In this document: in pieces, positions 44,623 through 50,406 of the stretch | Numbering within the stretch: position 1 is the first letter of the stretch | How the letters are laid out: each line of letters opens with the position of its first letter | Assembly: GCA_019240475.1 (NCBI GenBank) | Contig: JAFAYI010000011.1 | Span: forward strand, 1 to 50,406 | DNA: 50,406 nt | From: Acidobacteriaceae bacterium | Lineage (GTDB): Bacteria > Acidobacteriota > Terriglobia > Bryobacterales > Bryobacteraceae | Direction: 5' to 3' | Notes under the pieces: model-generated | Databases searched by the model: none | Told to the model about the DNA's origin: nothing | Seen by the model: the letters and a program-made list of their open reading frames with translations, nothing else | Translations under genes and position numbers: made by a program

Positions 44623-44893
44623 GGTTGCAACTGATGCTCGTGGGCAGTCTCATAGGCCAGCACAGCACGCAGACCTTCAGGGCCGGGATCGTCGGGAAAG
44701 ACTCCAGCGTCGCCTTAATCGCATCCTCGTCGGACATTCCCTGTAGCTCGCGGTAAGCGTAGTAGTTCTCGATTGCGTCCTCTACCGGCATGCGTGTTCC
44801 TCTGAATACAGGTTCGCCATGCATCACGTCCTTGTCGATACTGATGAGGGGACAGGCCGACCAATCCACGCTTTCAATTTTAGCGACTTCCAT
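44619..44893 (-). pseudogene. DUF433 antitoxin with frameshift
   Basis: The first 68 residues (LISIDKDVMHGEPVFRGTRMPVEDAIENYYAYRELQGMSDEDAIKATLESFPTIP) match DUF433, the HTH antitoxin paired with DUF5615. At about 44681-44687 one base seems lost from a G/C run. In the uninterrupted frame the protein runs into unrelated sequence, while the shifted frame continues GPEGLRAVLAYETAHEH and stops at 44619-44621, exactly where a 4-bp overlap with the DUF5615 gene is expected. A sequencing error in the short G run cannot be excluded. Confidence 0.65.
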
Positions 44894-45550
44894 TATCCAG
44901 CTGTAGGAGGGAGGAGGAAGGCGTCTCTCCGGCCATCATATACGGTTCCACCGGCTCAGGCCAGAGGTGGGCGTGAGCGAAGGACATGCCGTACGGATTC
45001 GCTCGCGATTAAACTCTTCGATGGGGGCTGGATGTGCGTGGCATGATTGCCAGCAATTGGTTCCCGGACGTTTCTGGCCCCGCCGATGAAGGTCTTACTG
45101 AGCATGACGGGAACTCAGCCTAGTCGGCGCAGCTAGGCAGAGCATCGCGCTCTGTCCAAGATTATGAATATCCTGCAGTTAACTGGGGCGACAAGTGGAC
45201 AAGAAACACGTTTCAGCGCCCACTTCCAAGACTCATAGTGTGCTTCCGCAAAGAGCGTTATCAACGCGAAAAATATGAAGTTTCAAGAAAGTACCGTTGG
45301 TACTCCCTGCTTTTTTAAGGTAACGGCCGGACCTTCTGCGGTGCTAACACCCGTAAACACAAGATTTAAAAGCGTTCATCTAAATTTCTGTGCGATTCTT
45401 TGCCCTGGTACGCTTTTGTCCATCCGCCTGAAAACGTTTCCTAAGTACACGATGCGGCATTGACAGAGAACCGGCTGAAATGTAACCTCCTCTTCATTCT
45501 GCTTAGTTGAACTTACAAAAGCAGTGGGGCTGTCCGGGGAGGCAATTCTA
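44894..45550. other. Gene-poor stretch upstream of the giant protein gene
   Basis: These 657 bases hold no convincing gene. The reading frames found are short and lack family patterns. The right-hand half (from about 45150) is visibly more AT-rich than the genes to the left. It contains the candidate promoter at 45460-45488 and the ribosome site of the next gene. The rest may be the decayed edge of an inserted region. Confidence 0.5.
45460..45488 (+). promoter_or_regulatory. Candidate promoter of the giant protein gene
   Basis: TTGACA (45460-45465, consensus -35) and TAACCT (45483-45488) are 17 bases apart, 62 bases before the GTG start at 45551. The ribosome site GGAGG at 45538-45542 lies 8 bases before that start. 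Confidence 0.5.
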
Positions 45551-48500
45551 GTGAAGCTGCTGTCGAGCATAAAAGCGTGTCTTTTTCTCTCGATAATAGG
45601 GGCATATCCTTCAAGCGTTCTGTCGGCCCAAACTGTAGAAAATGGCTTCACGCAGGTTCCGGGCGCTCTGGAACAGATTTCAGCCGGGTCGGACGGGGCC
45701 GTTTGGGGAATCAACAGCTTCGGAAACATCTATTCTTACGATCCTGAACTACAAACGTGGCATCAAGCTCCGGGATCACTTGCCCAAATTGCAGTTGGAG
45801 CGAGTACATTCGTCTGGGGACTGAACGGGGCAGGCCAGATTTACCGCTGGGATCCGTACGGACAACAATGGCAGAGCATTCCTGGAAGCCTAGCACAGAT
45901 TACAGTAGGAGCAGATGGGGATGTTTGGGGAATTAACAGTGCGAGTCTGATTTTTCATTTCGACTCTGATACGCAGAGCTGGGATTGGACACCTGGTTCT
46001 CTTAGCCGCATAGCAGTCGGCTTCGACGGTGCCGTTTGGGGAATCAACGCGCAGCAATCAATCTACAGATTTAACCCTGGTACGCGAACCTTCGTTCAAG
46101 TACCCGGCTCGCTGACACAGATCTCCATTGGCGCGGATGGAGACGTCTGGGGACTGAACGCTTTGCAGCAAATCTGGCATTTCAACTCACGCTTGCAAAG
46201 TTGGGATGCTATTCCCGGAAATCTCGTGAGCATTAGCGTTGGATCGGCAACAAATGTCTTCGGGTTGAATTCAGCGGGTAGTATTTACACCTTCAATTCA
46301 CAAACGCAGAAGTGGGTCCAAATCTCAGGAACGTTGAGCAGACTGTCGGCAAGTGCCAATGGATCTGTGTGGGCGCTAGATAGTTCAGGAGCGATTTATA
46401 ATTTCGTAAATTCCGCGACGACATCGCAGTCATTTCAACAAACGCCAGGTTCGCTGGCATCGATCACTGTGGGACCTGATGCGAACGTCTGGGGACTCAA
46501 TAGCGCAAATCAGATCTACCATTTCAATCCGTTGTCCCAGCAATGGGAGAACGTGCCAGGGTCACTCGTGCAGATTGCGGTAGGCTTCGCAGGAAACGTT
46601 TGGGGTATAAACGCGAGCGAATCTATCTATCGCTTTGATACAAGCGCACAGCGATGGAAACAAATTCCTGGCTGGCTGGGCCAGATTGCTGTCGGTCTAA
46701 ACGGTGACGTTTGGGGAATAAACCCATGGAACTCGATCTATCGCTTTGATCCAGCTACGAACACGTGGCAGAATATTCCGGGCTCGCTTAGAGAACTTTC
46801 GATCGGAGCTGACGGCGCTGTTTGGGGCGTCAATGCTGAAGGACAAGTTTACCAGTACAATGCGCAAGCTCAGAGTTGGAGCCAGATGCCTGGACAACTT
46901 TCAAAGGTTGCAGTCGGATCGAGCAACCACGTTTGGGGACTAGATTCCGCCGGGCAAGCCCTTCGATTTGACCCAACCAACCAGAACTGGGATTCCACGT
47001 CAGTAACTCTGTCTCAGATTTCTGTGGGATTCGACGGCACCGCGTGGGGCATCAACTCAGCGGGTCAAATCTACCGGTTCGACAGTCAAGTTGCAAGTTG
47101 GCAACAGGTGGGGGGAGCTCTCAGCCAAATTGCTTCACCTGATGATGGTCTGGTCTGGGGTCTAAATCCGGCCAGTTCAATTTACGAGTTCCTACTGCCC
47201 CCTTCGACCTTAGTCGAGTCCGCAACCGCTCCTTTGCAGGTCGTCGGCACGTCTCCCGTGAATGCGCAGGTAGGTGTTTCTGTGCAGCAATCGATTTCAA
47301 TTGAGTTCAATGAGGCGATCGACCCAGGAACTATCGGTCCCAATGGCTTCTCTCTGATCGACTCCAACGGAAACCAGATTCCAGTTCAATACAGCTATGA
47401 TGCTGGCGTTCCACAAGTGACGCTTACCCCTACGGCACTTCTTATTCCAAGCTCTTCCTACACTGTCACAGTTGGGGCTTCAGTTCATTCGTTGACCGGA
47501 ATTGCAATTCCGGCGAACTTTTCAATGGAATTTACAACAGCCGCACCGATGCAAGTAAGCGGAACCGTTGTGCCTCCTCCCGGTGTGGACCCATCAACTT
47601 TGACGGTCGTCGGCTTTCGAGAGCAAGAATCTGCTCCGGACAGCACGGGCACGTTTACAACAGGCATCGACGAAGTCGGGCCTACGCTCCTGACGACTCC
47701 GCTGCCGACAACCTCTGCAGCACTCATGGCCGTTGCGCTGCGCGATACGACCAGCGCATTAAATCAACCAACATCGACGGGACGAATGGCGCGGTTGAAA
47801 CCACTTGCCAAACACGTCCACCCGCATCAGATTACTGCCTCGACATCCGGCGGAGATGGCATTGGAATGGATTTTCAAACCACCGCAGAAACGGTCCTCT
47901 TCGATTCGGCGGCGCTCTTCAACCGAGATCCCGAAATCGCGAGTTCGCTGCTGGGCGTAATCGCAGCCGATCCGAACACGGCCGCACTCGCTTCCGCTAT
48001 TCAGAATGCCTCTAGCCAACCACATCCGTTCCAAGCTCCCGCGGTGACCAGCGCGTACACGACCGCGCTCAGATCGGTGCTCTCTACTCTTACCCAAAAT
48101 AATCAATCAATGTCTACATCTACCCAAAGTCGAACCAGGCCTGCGATCTCCCCGACGCCCAAAGATGTAGCGACGAACCCTCGTCCAGCCGATCAAAGTG
48201 GCAGTTCCACAACTGCCGACTATACAAGCATCGATGCTACTTCGGATCTGAATGTCAAGCCTTTCGTTTTGAACGGAAGCACGTATACTGCACCCGTAGG
48301 CGTCCCGGGGCCACACCCGAATCCGTTCAACTTCTCGCCTGGCAGCGCAGTGGGCTGGATGATGAGGGTAACGCAGTTACCCTCTGGTTGGGACACGAGT
48401 ACGCTCCGAGCGGACGCCGTCAACGGAAATCCTCAAAATCCCGACAGCCCTGTCACACAACCCGGCGAAGGGACTGCGTATCCGATTCAATCGGGACTTT

Positions 48501-50406
48501 GGATTCCAAGTAACTCAATATGGAAGTACAAGGATATTGTCGATGATGAAGTGCAGCTTTCTAATGCCCTCTGGAACACCATCACTGGGCAGACTAACAC
48601 TGAAGATGCGGGGTCGCAAATAGCCATTCCCGCGACAACCGGAAATTCTTACCTCGTTCGATATTACAGCGGCGGCTTTTCTGATCCGGATGAATTGGCG
48701 CTCGTCTCCGGTGACTCCGCAATTCCGAACGGAAAAACACTTTGGCGCACCGCGCTGGCAGCCAACCTGCTTATTCCGGTTTTCGAGCTTTTGCCGATTC
48801 CCGATCCAGACGTGAGCTGCCTCATCGATGGCAATACGCTGGTGCAAGTGGCCGCTGATGCCAATCTCGCCGGCCCTCCCACTTTGTCCGATTTTCCGCG
48901 GATAGCAATGGACTTATACAACGGCATACGGAACAATGTCACAAACTGTGGCTTGGACGCCGGGGTACAAGGCACGCTGACCTCAAAACTCGAGGAGCTC
49001 GGCACGGACGCTGCAGCGGATGCGGAGGAAGACATCGCTCAACTAGTGAAATCAGCGGGGAGCTTCGGACAGGAGGCGCAGGCGATTCTGCAGTTAGCGG
49101 GTGAGGACAGTCCGGTGGACACCGCATATGTCACGGTCGGTACCCCCACAGGAACACAAGTTGCCCGGGTTGTGATAAATCCGGACACAGTATCTGTTGC
49201 GACCAATCAGTCAGCGACGGCAACCGCGACTGCTTACGATGCTTACCAAAATGTCATTTCTGGAGCCACCTTTCAATGGACGTCTGCAAATAGCTCGGTC
49301 GCATCAATTGGTGAAACGAGCGCAAACTCGATTACGATTTCAGGGGGAGCCGGGGGGACGACCACGATCACAGCTACTGCGCCGGGAGGTATATCCGGGT
49401 CGGCCACTGTGAATGTCAGTTCTTCGGGACCGGCCGCACACTTTACAATGACCGCACAGAGCCAGACCGCCCCTGATGGAGGTACTCTCAACCTCGCAGT
49501 TCCGGTTAACGGAAGCGTGACGGTGAATTTCTCAAGCACGAGCATGCCCGGGGGCGCACCGATCGCAACATACATCTGGCAAAGCAATGGCAGCACCATA
49601 TGCCAGAACTCGTCAACATGCAGCCTCGCGTTCGGTACACCGAGCAACAGCATTACCCTAATCGTCAAGGACGCGGACGGCAACAGTTCAACGGCAACGG
49701 GGCAGGTGAACGTCAAAATTGGCGGGCTGCAGATTACCGCCGTATCGCCCTCCAACGTAAGCACGGGATCGAACAACCAAACGATCACAGTCACGGGAGC
49801 AGGGTTTCAGAGCGGCCTCACGGTGCCGATCAGCTATCCGGGCGGGAGCGGCGTTTTGAGCGGGAGCCAGATTCAGAGCGTTACGTCGACTTCCTTCCAG
49901 GTGCTGGTCACTTTCAACAATCCGGGCACTTACACGATTAGCGTGACGAACCCGAACGGCAGCACGTCGAACACGGCGCAGATCACAGCCACTTCGCGTG
50001 GCCCGACGATCAGCCAGGTGTCGCCTTCCAGCGTGAGCACGGGATCTGGCAATCAGACGATCACAGTCACCGGGTCGAACTTCCAAAGCGGCCTCACGGT
50101 GCCGATCAGCTATCCGGGCGGGAGCGGCGTTTTGAGCGGGAGCCAGATTCAGAGCGTTACGTCGACTTCCTTCCAGGTGCTGATCACCTTCAACAATCCA
50201 GGCACCTACACGATCAGCGCGAAGAACCCCGATGGAAGCACGTCGAACACGGCGCAGATCACGGCCACTTCGCCCGGTCCGACGATCAGCCAGGTGTCGC
50301 CTTCCAGCGTGAGCACGGGATCTGGCAATCAGACGATCACAGTCACCGGGTCGAACTTCCAAAGCGGCCTCACGGTGCCGATCAGCTATCCGGGCGGGAG
50401 CGGCGT
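45551..50406 (+). CDS. Giant secreted tectonin-propeller/Ig/TIG repeat protein (3' end outside window)
   Basis: An uninterrupted frame of 1618 codons, open at the right edge. GTG 45551 has GGAGG 8 bases upstream. Domains by residue: 1-26 signal peptide (LLSSIKACLFLSIIGAYPSSVLSA). 39-550 hold 14 tectonin-like propeller repeats of about 37 residues with the consensus IAVG.DG.VWGIN....IYRFDP.TQ.W..IPGSL. 560-665 is an SbsA/Big_5-type Ig domain (TSPVNAQVGVSVQQSISIEFNEAIDPGTI). 667-1200 is unrecognised. 1203-1293 is a Big_2-like Ig. 1295-1390 is a PKD-like domain. From 1392 come IPT/TIG repeats. It is probably an extracellular or surface adhesin or glycan-binding protein. Codon use looks less GC-biased than the neighbours. 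No anchor is seen in the visible part. Confidence 0.8.
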   Translation, partial: MKLLSSIKACLFLSIIGAYPSSVLSAQTVENGFTQVPGALEQISAGSDGAVWGINSFGNIYSYDPELQTWHQAPGSLAQIAVGASTFVWGLNGAGQIYRWDPYGQQWQSIPGSLAQITVGADGDVWGINSASLIFHFDSDTQSWDWTPGSLSRIAVGFDGAVWGINAQQSIYRFNPGTRTFVQVPGSLTQISIGADGDVWGLNALQQIWHFNSRLQSWDAIPGNLVSISVGSATNVFGLNSAGSIYTFNSQTQKWVQISGTLSRLSASANGSVWALDSSGAIYNFVNSATTSQSFQQTPGSLASITVGPDANVWGLNSANQIYHFNPLSQQWENVPGSLVQIAVGFAGNVWGINASESIYRFDTSAQRWKQIPGWLGQIAVGLNGDVWGINPWNSIYRFDPATNTWQNIPGSLRELSIGADGAVWGVNAEGQVYQYNAQAQSWSQMPGQLSKVAVGSSNHVWGLDSAGQALRFDPTNQNWDSTSVTLSQISVGFDGTAWGINSAGQIYRFDSQVASWQQVGGALSQIASPDDGLVWGLNPASSIYEFLLPPSTLVESATAPLQVVGTSPVNAQVGVSVQQSISIEFNEAIDPGTIGPNGFSLIDSNGNQIPVQYSYDAGVPQVTLTPTALLIPSSSYTVTVGASVHSLTGIAIPANFSMEFTTAAPMQVSGTVVPPPGVDPSTLTVVGFREQESAPDSTGTFTTGIDEVGPTLLTTPLPTTSAALMAVALRDTTSALNQPTSTGRMARLKPLAKHVHPHQITASTSGGDGIGMDFQTTAETVLFDSAALFNRDPEIASSLLGVIAADPNTAALASAIQNASSQPHPFQAPAVTSAYTTALRSVLSTLTQNNQSMSTSTQSRTRPAISPTPKDVATNPRPADQSGSSTTADYTSIDATSDLNVKPFVLNGSTYTAPVGVPGPHPNPFNFSPGSAVGWMMRVTQLPSGWDTSTLRADAVNGNPQNPDSPVTQPGEGTAYPIQSGLWIPSNSIWKYKDIVDDEVQLSNALWNTITGQTNTEDAGSQIAIPATTGNSYLVRYYSGGFSDPDELALVSGDSAIPNGKTLWRTALAANLLIPVFELLPIPDPDVSCLIDGNTLVQVAADANLAGPPTLSDFPRIAMDLYNGIRNNVTNCGLDAGVQGTLTSKLEELGTDAAADAEEDIAQLVKSAGSFGQEAQAILQLAGEDSPVDTAYVTVGTPTGTQVARVVINPDTVSVATNQSATATATAYDAYQNVISGATFQWTSANSSVASIGETSANSITISGGAGGTTTITATAPGGISGSATVNVSSSGPAAHFTMTAQSQTAPDGGTLNLAVPVNGSVTVNFSSTSMPGGAPIATYIWQSNGSTICQNSSTCSLAFGTPSNSITLIVKDADGNSSTATGQVNVKIGGLQITAVSPSNVSTGSNNQTITVTGAGFQSGLTVPISYPGGSGVLSGSQIQSVTSTSFQVLVTFNNPGTYTISVTNPNGSTSNTAQITATSRGPTISQVSPSSVSTGSGNQTITVTGSNFQSGLTVPISYPGGSGVLSGSQIQSVTSTSFQVLITFNNPGTYTISAKNPDGSTSNTAQITATSPGPTISQVSPSSVSTGSGNQTITVTGSNFQSGLTVPISYPGGSG
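49727..50406 (+). repeat. Tandem 276-bp repeats encoding IPT/TIG domains
   Basis: Units of 276 bp (92 residues) start at 49727, 50003 and 50279; the third is cut by the window end. Each encodes a TIG domain with TISQVSPSSVSTG and TITVTGSNFQSGL. Units 2 and 3 are identical over all 128 bases visible of unit 3. Units 1 and 2 share a stretch of roughly 90 identical bases (49814-49902 with 50090-50178) between more diverged flanks. Confidence 0.9.

Noticed and set aside
49688..50362. Repetitive Arg/Asp-rich minus-strand reading
   Set aside because: Antisense of the TIG repeats; the repetition only mirrors the plus-strand units.
49727..50406. CRISPR-like array
   Set aside because: Units are 276 bp, coding and adjacent without spacers; they are protein-domain repeats.

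Overview
The window looks like one contig from an Acidobacteriota genome, most likely near Solibacter/Bryobacterales. The case rests on GC-rich, densely packed genes, a TIGR03790-family protein, a PilMNO-type pseudopilus cluster with a GspG-like pseudopilin, DUF3309 and DUF2934 small proteins, and a TPR protein ending in a Fis-like helix-turn-helix. A Kdo 3-hydroxylase homologue and LolA point to a diderm envelope. Taxonomy is inferred from gene content only. Both edges lie in repeats: the left edge holds the C-terminus of a transposase, and the right edge stops inside near-identical 276-bp tandem repeats.

Layout. 1-9.7 kb is mostly housekeeping: IS fragment, LON-domain protein, HAD phosphatase, Kdo hydroxylase, TIGR03790 protein, a NAPE-PLD-like metallo-hydrolase, a DUF2383 four-helix protein, a YcaQ/AlkX-type glycosylase, a TIM-barrel isomerase, XdhC and NagB. 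9.8-18.4 kb is an MdtABC-type RND efflux operon followed by a secreted aspartic-protease-like protein. 18.4-22.9 kb is a minus-strand run: quaternary-amine ABC permease and binding protein (no ATPase of their own), MacB-type permease and ATPase, and a glycosyltransferase. 23-26.8 kb holds a second metallo-hydrolase and the gluconeogenic pair PEP carboxykinase and GlpX. 26.8-30.1 kb holds a TPR/HTH regulator, adenylate kinase and two small stress-type proteins.

30.1-35.1 kb is the most unusual functional module. A strong promoter overlapped by an inverted repeat drives a secreted tetratricopeptide-like protein and a secreted caspase-family protease. These face a CHASE2 membrane sensor and a secreted partner on the other strand, with an 83-bp coding overlap in the middle. 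35.1-43.5 kb is a compact minus-strand operon: PdxH, LolA, GspF, GspE, PilM, PilN, PilO, a PilP-like protein and a pseudopilin with a very long low-complexity insert, closed by an intrinsic terminator. PilM has no ATG near its expected N-terminus and lies in frame directly after the GspE stop.

43.5-50.4 kb starts with secG and tRNA-Leu(GAG). After the tRNA the sequence changes: a decayed DUF433/DUF5615 toxin-antitoxin pair, a gene-poor stretch, then a giant secreted protein (at least 1618 residues, open at the right edge). It has 14 tectonin-like propeller repeats, an SbsA-type Ig domain, an unrecognised middle, bacterial Ig domains and tandem IPT/TIG repeats. Its codon use looks less GC-rich than its neighbours, which fits an acquired region beside a tRNA.
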